NCBI GenBank assembly: GCA_017411945.1
Contig: JAFQPD010000064.1
Span: 1 to 38,949 of the forward strand
Origin: Mailhella sp.
GTDB lineage: Bacteria; Desulfobacterota; Desulfovibrionia; Desulfovibrionales; Desulfovibrionaceae
Direction: 5' to 3'
DNA length: 38,949 nucleotides
In this document: positions 24,201-30,601 of the stretch, piece after piece
How positions within the stretch are numbered: position 1 is the first letter of the stretch
How the letters are laid out: every line of letters begins with the position of its first letter
The notes under the pieces: model-generated
Databases searched by the model: none
Seen by the model: only the letters and a program-made list of their open reading frames with translations
Told to the model about the DNA's origin: nothing
Made by a program: the position numbers and the translations under genes

Positions 24201-24956
24201 GACCGCTACGAAAGCAATCTCCAGCTGAACCGGGAAGTCATCGCCAAGGCCCTTCAGACCGCCGCTGAAGCGGGCTTCGACGTGAACATGCTGGTCACGG
24301 CCTGCGGCTCCTGTCGAGAGTCCCTCATGCGGCATGGCCTGACGGACCTGAACGGCAACGTCCTGCCGCATAACGACATAGTCCAGCTCCTTGTGGACCG
24401 CCTGCCGCTCATCGAAGAGCTTCCGGGCGAGGATGCCGAACGCATCATCTATCACTCCTCCTGCCATCCGGCATGGTCCGGCGTGAAAGCCACCAAGGAT
24501 GCTGGCAAGGTCGCTCGTGCGCTGGAACGTCTCACCGGTTCTTCCATCATGCTGAATCCCGGCTGCTGCGGCGAATCTGGAGCTGGCGCGTACACCTGCC
24601 CCTCCATCTACAATACGCTTCGCGAGCGCAAGCGCGGCAACCTTCAGGCCGCGCTTGCCGGCTACGAGGCGGATTCCCCCATCCTTGTGGGCTGTCCGTC
24701 CTGCAAGATAGGCATAGCCCGCACGCTTATGACCATGGATGCCGCCAATCCGGCCCGCGGCAAGGGGCAGGAAGTGGAGCAGAAGCAGGGCGAACAGCCC
24801 GTCATCGATACGCATCGCCCCGTCCTGCACAACTCCGAGTGGCTGGCCCGTAAGCTTCTGGGCAGGAACTGGCTGAACGACCTCAAGGCCGCAGGTGCGC
24901 GAGATGCCAAGGGCGATCCCGCCGTGCGCACCGTCGTCATGAAGAAGCCGGACTGA
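21279..24956 (+). CDS. One-chain FAD-linked oxidase/Fe-S oxidoreductase (D-lactate or glycolate dehydrogenase type)
   Basis: This 1225-residue protein joins what are separate subunits in glycolate oxidase (GlcD and GlcF). Residues 1-110 are a helical N-terminal extension. The FAD-binding_4 domain follows (PRGGASGLTGGTVP near 166-179; IGGNVAENSGGP near 238-249), then the FAD-oxidase C domain (SHMHAGDGNCHVN near 602-614; SGEHGIG near 648). Two [4Fe-4S] motifs are Cys729-732-735-739 (CTRCGKCKQVCP) and Cys791-794-797-801 (CTGCGRCASVCP). Two CCG domains carry CCGYP (963) and GCCGESGAG (1095). It should oxidise a 2-hydroxy acid, most likely D-lactate, and pass electrons to the menaquinone or a redox partner. 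AAGGAGAG precedes the ATG. Substrate not proven. Confidence 0.88.
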   Translation: MPHKGPHISISAEYVVNRILRINLDEFERWPQSVRQLAIELAEELFLVAYNPFISASAVRKSVNERYQSESQSLAHQYATAISEGITMFWSAHEAELAFCKELEARLSAIMPDSCIMRRRGALVASSTDATDLRMELPLLVVEPDTPEQMSALVRLANEMKFALIPRGGASGLTGGTVPARKRTVVVSTTRLTAKSVDVEAKTMTCQAGVITQDAIDFAASKGLLFTVDPASKTASTIGGNVAENSGGPFCFEYGTTIDNLLSWSMVTPTGEIIRIERVDHPRHKIMPGETAVFEVKDLSGGMRNVVRLKGGDVRQDGLGKDVTNKLLDGLPGMQKEGIDGIITEATFILHSMPSKSRVMVLEFYGKSMVPAAELVRKIVELRDRIREQGGDVRVSALEEFNSKYVQAINYKAKSDQHEGSPISVIIVQVDGNDSFLLDDTVKAIADLAREDRYVYAAIARDKKEAAEFWEDRHRLSAIAKRTSGFKINEDVVLPMALIPEFARYLEVLNVVAAGDAYRFALQDLLRLQGFPMDDDEFNAEFAFASRVAGSDESNIDPELTDDAVTERAESWLAAQKERFPRLASRIEAILEYMRSSRIIVASHMHAGDGNCHVNIPVNSNDPRMIEHAEDVAMQVMAKTQELGGAVSGEHGIGITKITFLDQKQMEELREFKMRVDPRDLLNPGKLVTRKLPVRPFTFSFNRLIADIRESGLPDKECLIRLLEQVQVCTRCGKCKQVCPMVYPERSFQYNPRNKNMILGALIEAIYYSQVTSGKPDPDLLVELRHLLEHCTGCGRCASVCPVKIESSEVALSSLAYVKREGEGGHPLKSQVINVLSADPAKRVPKFAKMAALGQNVMNSFLPLVPKMWRQRMESPLFSHRGPALGMVSVYESLHMDRNAPAHLFLPAAAGVDAKDVLEKRVPAVLYFPGCGGSVFYRRIAQSTLALLMHAGVPVVMPGRHLCCGYPVLASGDADRYESNLQLNREVIAKALQTAAEAGFDVNMLVTACGSCRESLMRHGLTDLNGNVLPHNDIVQLLVDRLPLIEELPGEDAERIIYHSSCHPAWSGVKATKDAGKVARALERLTGSSIMLNPGCCGESGAGAYTCPSIYNTLRERKRGNLQAALAGYEADSPILVGCPSCKIGIARTLMTMDAANPARGKGQEVEQKQGEQPVIDTHRPVLHNSEWLARKLLGRNWLNDLKAAGARDAKGDPAVRTVVMKKPD

Positions 24957-25027
24957 GCCTTCATACTCATTGACCGCTAAGGACAGACCTTTCAGGGTCA
25001 TGGCACAACCTTTCAAGGAGCAGTGCT

Positions 25028-25477
25028 ATGACCCTGAAATTTTTTAAGTCGGCCGTTCCCGTTCTTGTGCTGGTTCTGATGGCGGGCGTGACAGGCTGCC
25101 GCCATGAGCAGTCTGTGCCTCAGGCCTCTTCGCTGGAGACTGCGGAGAATACGCCCATGGCGTCGCTCGATGGCTTCGTGTGGCAGTCTTCCGCCCCTCA
25201 GTCCAAGCTGGATTTCCTTCTCGGCGTGGAATGTGCCATGGCCATGGAAGCCGCTATCAAACAGGTGGCCGAGGAGCGCGGAGGCACGGTACAGCTCTCC
25301 CGCTTCGCCAACGGATGGCAGATAGCCTTCCGCGACAAGGCCCGGCCTGACATCGTGCGGCAGATAGACGAGTTCTACACGCAGAACCCGGAACAGAAGA
25401 AGCGGCATGTCTTCGATGTCATCTGGACGGAGATGGTGCGCCCTGCCGTAGAAGCCCAGCAGAAAGCCGAGAAATGA
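25028..25477 (+). CDS. Small predicted lipoprotein
   Basis: This 149-residue protein has a lipoprotein signal peptide with lipobox VTGC (Cys24) after a strongly hydrophobic run. The mature part contains a helical segment (LLGVECAMAMEAAIKQVAEERGG) and a short strand-like region (VQLSRFANGWQIAFRDK), ending in a charged helix. I do not recognise the family. CAAGGAG lies 7 nt upstream. The next gene, also a lipoprotein, starts 10 nt after the stop, so the two are probably co-expressed and may be envelope partners. Confidence 0.75.
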   Translation: MTLKFFKSAVPVLVLVLMAGVTGCRHEQSVPQASSLETAENTPMASLDGFVWQSSAPQSKLDFLLGVECAMAMEAAIKQVAEERGGTVQLSRFANGWQIAFRDKARPDIVRQIDEFYTQNPEQKKRHVFDVIWTEMVRPAVEAQQKAEK

Positions 25478-25487
25478 GGAGGAAGCG

Positions 25488-25733
25488 ATGAAGCGAAGCA
25501 TGACTGCATGTGCCGCGCTGGCTCTTTGCGCGTCACTGGCCCTTGGTCCTCTGGCCTGCACGCATATGAACAAGACTCAGCAGGGGGCTCTTTCCGGCGC
25601 AGGAGCCGGTGCTCTCGTGGGGGCGGGCATCTCCGCCATAGCAGGCGGAAGCGGCACCATGGGCGCGCTTATCGGCGGAGGGCTCGGCGCGCTGGCCGGC
25701 GGCATCTACGGGCACGAGAAGGAACGCCGCTGA
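25488..25733 (+). CDS. Glycine-zipper outer-envelope lipoprotein
   Basis: This 81-residue protein has a signal peptide ending in a cysteine (LGPLAC, Cys24), followed by a glycine-zipper segment, GAGAGALVGAGISAIAGG and GALIGGGLGALAGGIYG (about residues 37-74), and a basic tail. Small glycine-zipper lipoproteins of this kind (YMGG/OmpA-associated) insert in the outer membrane. Proline at lipobox position -3 is unusual, so lipidation is uncertain and plain secretion is an alternative. GAGGAAG lies upstream of the ATG. It is co-transcribed with the lipoprotein gene before it. Confidence 0.75.
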   Translation: MKRSMTACAALALCASLALGPLACTHMNKTQQGALSGAGAGALVGAGISAIAGGSGTMGALIGGGLGALAGGIYGHEKERR

Positions 25734-25771
25734 GCTTGATGCCTTGAGTTTTTTATGCAACATTGCATCGC

Positions 25772-26173
25772 ATGGAATACGAAGTGACTTTTTCCTCTGG
25801 AATGGAAGCCCTCGGCGGAGCCTGTGCCTGTCGCCTTTTCCGACTTTCTCCTGAAAGCTCGGCGTTCATGCTGCAGAGTGCGGAGGGCGGAGGCGAACGG
25901 CTTCTGCTTGTCGATGTGCGCAGTCTGGGAGCGGGAGCTCTCCCTGTGCTTTCGGCGGAGGAGCTGACGGCTCTCGGCTGTGTTCCCGAAGGGGCGTTCT
26001 CGGATATCCCCGAAGATGTGGTCGTGCTCTGCCGCATGCGCATCCCGCACGACAGGCCTCAGGATGCAGGATTCGACCTTGGCCGACTCGTCTTCGTGAA
26101 CAGGCGCAACGGCAGGGCACTGGAGGCCATGCGGTCCGGAGCCCCGCTCGTTCCGCTGGACAAGCGACGCTGA
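25772..26173 (+). CDS. FliW-like protein (divergent)
   Basis: This 133-residue protein follows the FliW layout: an N-terminal F-x-x-G turn then RLFRLSPESSAFMLQSAEGG (like the family's rFxLxxxxxPFxxLQS), LLLVDVRSL, a middle LSAEELTALG, and VVVLCRMRIPHD then LVFVNRRNGRALEAM where FliW has the NLxAPIxxN block. FliW binds flagellin and CsrA and so times flagellin translation. The canonical NL-xAPI is altered to DLGRLVFVN, so the call is tentative, and no csrA or flagellin gene is nearby. The ATG at 25772 has no clear ribosome binding site; an in-frame TTG at 25763 is possible. A strong terminator follows. Confidence 0.5.
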   Translation: MEYEVTFSSGMEALGGACACRLFRLSPESSAFMLQSAEGGGERLLLVDVRSLGAGALPVLSAEELTALGCVPEGAFSDIPEDVVVLCRMRIPHDRPQDAGFDLGRLVFVNRRNGRALEAMRSGAPLVPLDKRR

Positions 26174-26177
26174 AATG

Positions 26178-26208
26178 AAAAAGGAAGGTGATGAGCCTTC
26201 CTTTTTTT
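26178..26208. terminator. Bidirectional intrinsic terminator after the FliW-like gene
   Basis: AAGGAAGG pairs with CCTTCCTT around a 7-nt loop, followed by seven T residues on the plus strand and five on the minus strand. It separates the FliW-like gene from the convergent YdjM-type gene. Confidence 0.9.
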
Positions 26209-26225
26209 GCGTCCGCGTGACTTTT

Positions 26226-26699
26226 CTAGAACAGAGGTACGTTCCACGCCGCTATGTCCTGCCGCTTCGCCAGCCAGAAGACGACGATGGTCAGGATGAG
26301 TATGGCGTATTCCCCGAAGCCGCCGGTACTGCATATCTTGAGGGAGAAGCGTTTCTCCGCGAAGGGGACGAGCGGCGTGCCGTGCGTGGTGCACATGTCT
26401 AGCAGGCAATGCGAGAAGGCTCCGAAGCCGAAGCCGTTGACGAGCGCGGCTGGCAGTGGGCCCATGAGTTCGGTGAGCGGGAAAAGCCACAGCACGAGCC
26501 ACCAGCCGAACCAGTGTGAAGCGCGCCTGTGCACCTTGTTGAATTTGCGCTGGCGGAAGAAGAGGGCTTTGCCGGCCTCGCGCTGATCGAGGATGTCCGG
26601 CACGACGGAGCCTGCCCATGCGGAGGCTATCCCTGAAAGCGGCATGCCCAGCACGAAGGAACCCATGACAGCCATGGCCTGATGCGTGACCCATTTCAT
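26226..26699 (-). CDS. Membrane-bound metal-dependent hydrolase, YdjM type
   Basis: This 157-residue protein has about four membrane segments and the metal-binding pattern of the YdjM family (LexA-regulated, membrane-bound hydrolases): PDILDQ (about residue 31), HRRASHWFG (about 51), and FSHCLLDMCTTHG (about 88). The His and Asp residues that should bind metal are all present. Its substrate is not known. The start overlaps the yccF-type stop in ATGA, so the two are one transcript. The neighbouring hairpin at 26178-26208 ends this transcript. Confidence 0.8.
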   Translation of the reverse strand: MKWVTHQAMAVMGSFVLGMPLSGIASAWAGSVVPDILDQREAGKALFFRQRKFNKVHRRASHWFGWWLVLWLFPLTELMGPLPAALVNGFGFGAFSHCLLDMCTTHGTPLVPFAEKRFSLKICSTGGFGEYAILILTIVVFWLAKRQDIAAWNVPLF

Positions 26700-27157
26700 C
26701 GGAAGTCCCGCACCCTTTCGAACTCTTCTGCCGCACGGCGGCGGCGAGCTTCGGCGGCCATCTCGCAGGGGACGACGGTCTTGCCGATGGGGAAGAGGGC
26801 GAGTTCGGCCATCTTGATGTGCTGCCATGCGAAGGGGATGCCGATTATGGTGAGGGCCTGAGCTACGGCCGTGCCGATATGGCCGAGGGCTATCCACAGT
26901 CCGGCGAAGATGAACCAGATGACGTTGCCGATGACGCCGGGCACGCCTGTGCCGATGTCCTTCCTGCCGTAGAGGACTTCGCGGGAGATGGATTCGTAGC
27001 CGAAGGGCATGAAGGCGAAGCCCGCCATGACGAAGCAGGCGCGCCCCCAGGGCAGGCCCACGATGCTGATGCAGGCCAGCGCGCCGAATGCGCACCAGAG
27101 CAGGGCGGTGAGCCAGCCTCCGCATATTATCCAGAGTATGTTGCCTATGACGTTCAT
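26696..27157 (-). CDS. YccF domain-containing inner-membrane protein
   Basis: This 153-residue protein is built of two similar halves (about residues 1-52 and 60-115), each with a GN(I/V)(L/I)W start, an alternating hydrophobic stretch and an IG(L/I)P turn, which is the YccF duplication. Three or four membrane helices are visible, and the C-terminus is basic and charged. No function is established for the family. GGAG lies upstream of the ATG, and it shares its promoter region with the divergent asnS gene. Confidence 0.85.
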   Translation of the reverse strand: MNVIGNILWIICGGWLTALLWCAFGALACISIVGLPWGRACFVMAGFAFMPFGYESISREVLYGRKDIGTGVPGVIGNVIWFIFAGLWIALGHIGTAVAQALTIIGIPFAWQHIKMAELALFPIGKTVVPCEMAAEARRRRAAEEFERVRDFR

Positions 27158-27195
27158 GCTTTCTCCGCCTGAATGCTGTTTTCAGGAAAGAAATC

Positions 27196-27224
27196 AGTAT
27201 ATCTGCCGCTTCGGTCCGGCGCAA
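27196..27224 (-). promoter_or_regulatory. Sigma70 promoter of the yccF-type/ydjM-type operon
   Basis: On the minus strand TTGCGC (27219-27224) and TATACT (27196-27201) are 17 nt apart. The transcript would start about 30 nt upstream of the ATG. Confidence 0.65.
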
Positions 27225-27254
27225 GGGGCTTGACATTATCGGCCGGCGGAACGG

Positions 27255-27283
27255 TTGCGCAACGGGCCGCAATGGCGTATCAT
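27255..27283 (+). promoter_or_regulatory. Sigma70 promoter of asnS
   Basis: TTGCGC (27255-27260) and TATCAT (27278-27283) are 17 nt apart, giving a start near 27290 and a leader of about 40 nt before the asnS ATG. A separate TTGACA at about 27230 has no matching -10. Confidence 0.65.
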
Positions 27284-27329
27284 CCCTGCCGTACTTTTAC
27301 CAATAATTCCTCCCTGGAGCGATTTTCTC

Positions 27330-28715
27330 ATGAAGCGTACCAGCATCAGCGAAGCTCTTGCTTCCCTCGAACCCCGCAATGGCGTCACCGTGTGCGGCTG
27401 GGTGCGTACCCGCCGCGATTCCAAGACCTTCGCCTTCCTCGAACTGAACGACGGCTCCTGCCTCAAGAACCTGCAGGTCATCATCGATGAAGGCACTGAA
27501 GCCTGGGCCGCCCTTGAAGGCGTGAACACCGGCGCGGCCGTGAGCGTCTGCGGCGACCTCGTGGAATCTCTCGGCAAGGGCCAGAAGTGGGAAGTCCGCG
27601 CCCAGGCCATGACCGTGTTCGGCCTTGCCGATCCGGCCACCTTCCCGCTCCAGAAGAAGCGCCATTCCGACGAGTTCCTGCGCACCATCGCCCACCTGCG
27701 CCCCCGTACCAACAAGTATGGCGCTGCCTTCCGCATCCGCTCCGAAGCGGCCATGGCCATCCATGACTACTTCCGCGGCCAGGGCTACTACTACGTCCAC
27801 GCTCCCATCCTCACCGGTTCCGACTGCGAAGGCGCCGGCGAGATGTTCCGCGTGACCACCCTGCCCGTGGACGGCGGCCCCAAGCCTGAATCCGGCAATT
27901 TCTTCGAGAACGACTTCTTCGGAAAGGCCGCCAGCCTCACCGTGTCCGGCCAGCTCGAAGCCGAAGCTCTGGCTACCGGCCTCGGCAAGGTCTATACCTT
28001 CGGCCCCACCTTCCGCGCCGAACATTCCTATACTCCCCGCCATGCCGCCGAGTTCTGGATGGTCGAGCCCGAAGCCGCCTTCAATGACATCTGGGACAAC
28101 ATGGAGCTGGCTGAAGGCCTCATCCAGCACACCATCAAGCATGTCGTCGAGAAGTGCTCCGACGACATCGCCCTCTTCGACAAGTTCGTGGCTCCCGGCC
28201 TGCTGAACGACCTGAACGGCATGATCGAGAAGGGCTGCGCCCGCGTCTCCTACCGCGACGCCGTCGACCTGCTCCAGAAGAGCGGCAAGAAGTTCGAATA
28301 CCCTGTGTCCTTCGGCACCGACCTGCAGACCGAGCACGAACGCTTCCTCGCCGAGGAATACTTCAAGTCTCCTGTCACCGTGTACGACTACCCCAAGGGC
28401 ATCAAGGCTTTCTACATGCGCATGAACGATGACAACGAGACCGTGGCCGCCATGGATCTGCTCGTTCCCCGCATTGGCGAACTCGTGGGCGGATCCCAGC
28501 GTGAGGAACGCCTCGACCGCCTCACCCAGCGCATCGTCGAGCTTGGCCAGAACCCCGAAGACTACTGGTGGTATCTCGACCTTCGCCGTTTCGGCTCCGT
28601 TCCCCACTCCGGCTTCGGCATGGGCTTCGAGCGCATGATCATGCTGCTCACCGGCATTTCCAATATCCGCGACGTGCTTCCCTTCCCCCGCACTACCGGT
28701 TCTCTGGAGTTCTAA
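27330..28715 (+). CDS. asnS: Asparagine-tRNA ligase
   Basis: This 461-residue class II aminoacyl-tRNA synthetase charges tRNA-Asn. The N-terminal OB-fold anticodon domain contains VTVCGWVRTRRDSK; class II motif 2 lies in FGPTFRAEHSYTPRHAAEFWMVEPE (about residues 228-252), and motif 3 in GFGMGFERMIMLLTGISNIRDVLPFPRT near the C-terminus. The start at 27330 has TGGAG upstream and fits the OB-fold start; a longer in-frame reading begins within the promoter. Codon use is strongly biased, as for a highly expressed gene. The TAA is directly followed by the trmH-type ATG. Confidence 0.96.
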   Translation: MKRTSISEALASLEPRNGVTVCGWVRTRRDSKTFAFLELNDGSCLKNLQVIIDEGTEAWAALEGVNTGAAVSVCGDLVESLGKGQKWEVRAQAMTVFGLADPATFPLQKKRHSDEFLRTIAHLRPRTNKYGAAFRIRSEAAMAIHDYFRGQGYYYVHAPILTGSDCEGAGEMFRVTTLPVDGGPKPESGNFFENDFFGKAASLTVSGQLEAEALATGLGKVYTFGPTFRAEHSYTPRHAAEFWMVEPEAAFNDIWDNMELAEGLIQHTIKHVVEKCSDDIALFDKFVAPGLLNDLNGMIEKGCARVSYRDAVDLLQKSGKKFEYPVSFGTDLQTEHERFLAEEYFKSPVTVYDYPKGIKAFYMRMNDDNETVAAMDLLVPRIGELVGGSQREERLDRLTQRIVELGQNPEDYWWYLDLRRFGSVPHSGFGMGFERMIMLLTGISNIRDVLPFPRTTGSLEF

Positions 28716-29306
28716 ATGCGTACCATGACCGAACGCCGCCGGGCGAAGATAGAAAAGGTGCTTTCCCAGCGTCAGAAGGGGCTTACCCTTGTGATGGACA
28801 ACGTGTGGGACCCGCACAACGTTTCCGCCATCTACCGCAGCTGCGATGCCTTCGGCGTGCCGGAAGTGCACCTGTACTACAGCCAGTGCGCCTTCCCTCA
28901 GCTCAGCCGCAAGACTTCCGCCTCTGCCTTCAAGTGGGTGAACACCATTCGCCACTCCTCCAAGGAAGAGCTGGTGGAATGCCTGCACGGGCAGGGCATG
29001 CAGATACTCGCCACGAGCTGTTCTCCTGCCGCCAAGCCTCTCACTGCCTATGACTTCACCAGGCCCACGGCCATCATCATGGGCAACGAGCACAGCGGCG
29101 TTTCCCCTGAGCTCGTGCCTATGGTGGATGGCGAGGTGTACATACCCATGTACGGCATGGTGCAGAGCTTCAACGTGTCTGTGGCCTCTGCCCTCATGCT
29201 CTCCGAGGCTTCGCGTCAGCGCGCCCTTGCCGGCATGTACGAGCAGCGTCTCTGGAACGACGAAGAATACGAAGAACGCCTGAACGCCTGGTTCGAGAAG
29301 GCGTAG
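28716..29306 (+). CDS. trmH: tRNA (guanosine-2'-O-)-methyltransferase TrmH-type (SPOUT family)
   Basis: This 196-residue SPOUT-fold enzyme closely resembles TrmH, which 2'-O-methylates G18 in the tRNA D-loop. The opening TERRRAKIEKVLSQRQKGLTL, the VWDPHNVSAIYRSCDAFGV block, GQGMQILAT, the knot motifs IIMGNEHSGVS and IPMYGMVQSFNVSVASALMLSEA are all in order. It is about 30 residues shorter than Escherichia coli TrmH because the C-terminal extension is missing. It begins right at the asnS stop, with TGGAG upstream. Substrate specificity (G18) is from family resemblance. Confidence 0.88.
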   Translation: MRTMTERRRAKIEKVLSQRQKGLTLVMDNVWDPHNVSAIYRSCDAFGVPEVHLYYSQCAFPQLSRKTSASAFKWVNTIRHSSKEELVECLHGQGMQILATSCSPAAKPLTAYDFTRPTAIIMGNEHSGVSPELVPMVDGEVYIPMYGMVQSFNVSVASALMLSEASRQRALAGMYEQRLWNDEEYEERLNAWFEKA

Positions 29307-29322
29307 AAGGAAGGATGTTTTT

Positions 29323-29363
29323 CTGGGGAAGGGGAAAGTTTTGGAAAAGTTTCCCTTCCCCAG
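29323..29363. repeat. Long G/A-rich hairpin after trmH
   Basis: CTGGGGAAGGGGAAA pairs with TTTCCCTTCCCCAG, a 14-bp stem with one bulged G. No T-run follows on either strand, so it does not look like a terminator; perhaps a 3' stabilising hairpin. A real terminator follows at 29392. Confidence 0.55.
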
Positions 29364-29391
29364 CCCCATCCCTTTCAGAACTTTTCAGTTG

Positions 29392-29413
29392 AGCCCGCTT
29401 CGCCGGGCTTTTT
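29392..29413 (+). terminator. Intrinsic terminator of the asnS-trmH operon
   Basis: AGCCCG pairs with CGGGCT around a TTC-containing loop, followed by five T residues. It ends the asnS-trmH transcript before the CoA-binding/YkgJ gene. Confidence 0.75.
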
Positions 29414-29519
29414 CTTTGAGGTGCAAGGCTTTTTATGCATGACAGGGCGGAAGGCATTGCAAAAAGCCGCAGGCAGGGCTAGTGTAGTCTTGTCCCGTGA
29501 AGAATTTTCTGGAGTATCC

Positions 29520-30401
29520 ATGCTTTTCGACGATCAGCTTCGAGCCATGTTGGGCCGCGCCCGCCGCATTGCCATCATCGGAGCCAAGGACAACCTTGGC
29601 TCTCCCGTCGACCATGTGGGCCGCTACCTGCTGAACGCCGGATTCGAAGTCATGCCCGTGCATCCTGTGCGCAGGCAGACGTGGGGGCTCGCCAATGCGC
29701 ACAGCATACTGGAGCTTGCGGAGCTCGGCTTCGAGCCGGATATCGTCTGCCTGTTCCGCGCTCCCCAGTATTGTGCGGACCACGCCCGCGAAGTGCTCCA
29801 GCTCCCGAAGCTCCCTCAGATATTCTGGATGCAGGAAGGCATACGCAATGCCGAGGCCGGCCAGCTCATGTTCGAGGCCGGCGTCAAGGTCGTGGAAGAC
29901 AGGTGCATCGAGACCGTGCATAAGGCTCTGTTCAATGACAGGACCGCGACTTTCACCTGCCTGCGCTGCGGCAAATGCTGTGAGGGCCGTGGCGGCATCG
30001 TGGTCGGCCCGCGCGACCTGCCCCGCCTTTGCGCCCACTTCGGCCTGGCTGCCGAAGAAGTGCTGGAACGCTATACGGAAACCATGGGCGGAAAGCCCAC
30101 GCTCAAAGCAGGCGACGACGGCTTCTGCATGTTCTTCAAGGAAGGCAAAGGCTGTTCCATCCATCCTGCCCGGCCTTCCGTGTGCCGCGCGTGGCCGTTC
30201 TTCCGAGGCAACCTCATCGACCGCGTGAGCTTCGAGATGGCCCGCGAGGACTGCCCCGGCATCAGCCGTGAGGCCAGCCATGCCGAGTTCGCCCACGAAG
30301 GCTTCCGCTATCTGGAAGACTATAAGCTCCGCTGCCGCGATATCCGCACCGAAGGCCGTGCCGTCATCGTGGACGAAAGCGAACTCCCGCCGCTGGACTA
30401 G
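29520..30401 (+). CDS. Fusion of a CoA-binding domain and a YkgJ-type cysteine cluster
   Basis: This 293-residue protein joins two domains. Residues about 10-135 are a CoA_binding_2 Rossmann domain (RRIAIIGAKDNLGSPVDHVGRYLLNAGFEVMPVHP; IFWMQEGI), as in small acyl-CoA-synthetase-related proteins. Residues about 145-275 carry the YkgJ-type cluster: Cys147-x2-Cys150-x2-Cys153-Cys154 in CLRCGKCCEGRGG, and CSIHPARPSVCRAWPFF later, a set proposed to bind zinc or an Fe-S cluster. The start at 29520 has TGGAG upstream. Such a join suggests a thioester- or metal-linked sensing or modifying role, but no function is known. It stands between asnS-trmH and adk, with no terminator before adk. Confidence 0.82.
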   Translation: MLFDDQLRAMLGRARRIAIIGAKDNLGSPVDHVGRYLLNAGFEVMPVHPVRRQTWGLANAHSILELAELGFEPDIVCLFRAPQYCADHAREVLQLPKLPQIFWMQEGIRNAEAGQLMFEAGVKVVEDRCIETVHKALFNDRTATFTCLRCGKCCEGRGGIVVGPRDLPRLCAHFGLAAEEVLERYTETMGGKPTLKAGDDGFCMFFKEGKGCSIHPARPSVCRAWPFFRGNLIDRVSFEMAREDCPGISREASHAEFAHEGFRYLEDYKLRCRDIRTEGRAVIVDESELPPLD

Positions 30402-30601
30402 GCGGCAGATATTTTCCGGCCTGCCAATGGGCCGGACGCCGCATGAGGCGGCACGGAAAAGGACGCCGCCGGGCCCAGCCCGGTGACGGTGTTTCTAACC
30501 CTGAGGGCGGCGGACGCCGCTCCGCGCAGGCTCTTGGTCTGCGCCTCGAAGCCGGGCACGGAAGGTGCGCGGCGAAAGCGTGAACTGCGCGAGAGGATAC
30601 G
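30402..30601 (+). other. GC-rich leader of adk
   Basis: This 200-nt stretch has no gene. It contains GGACGCCGC three times (30434, 30461, 30512) and several short GC stems such as GCCGC-ATGA-GGCGGC near 30439. There is no T-run terminator and no convincing promoter. GAGAGG lies just before the adk ATG. It may be read from the upstream gene. Confidence 0.5.

Noticed and set aside
21003..25016. Minus-strand open frame of 1337 codons
   Set aside because: It lies antisense to the oxidoreductase gene, has no family motifs and is rich in His, Ala and Gly, as expected from a shadow frame in high-GC coding DNA.
27297..29369. Minus-strand open frame of 690 codons opposite asnS and trmH
   Set aside because: The plus-strand genes have clear conserved motifs; the opposite frame has none and crosses both genes.
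30434..30520. Three GGACGCCGC repeats as a possible CRISPR or transposon end
   Set aside because: The repeats are too short, unevenly spaced and GC-rich; no spacers, inverted ends or transposase are nearby.
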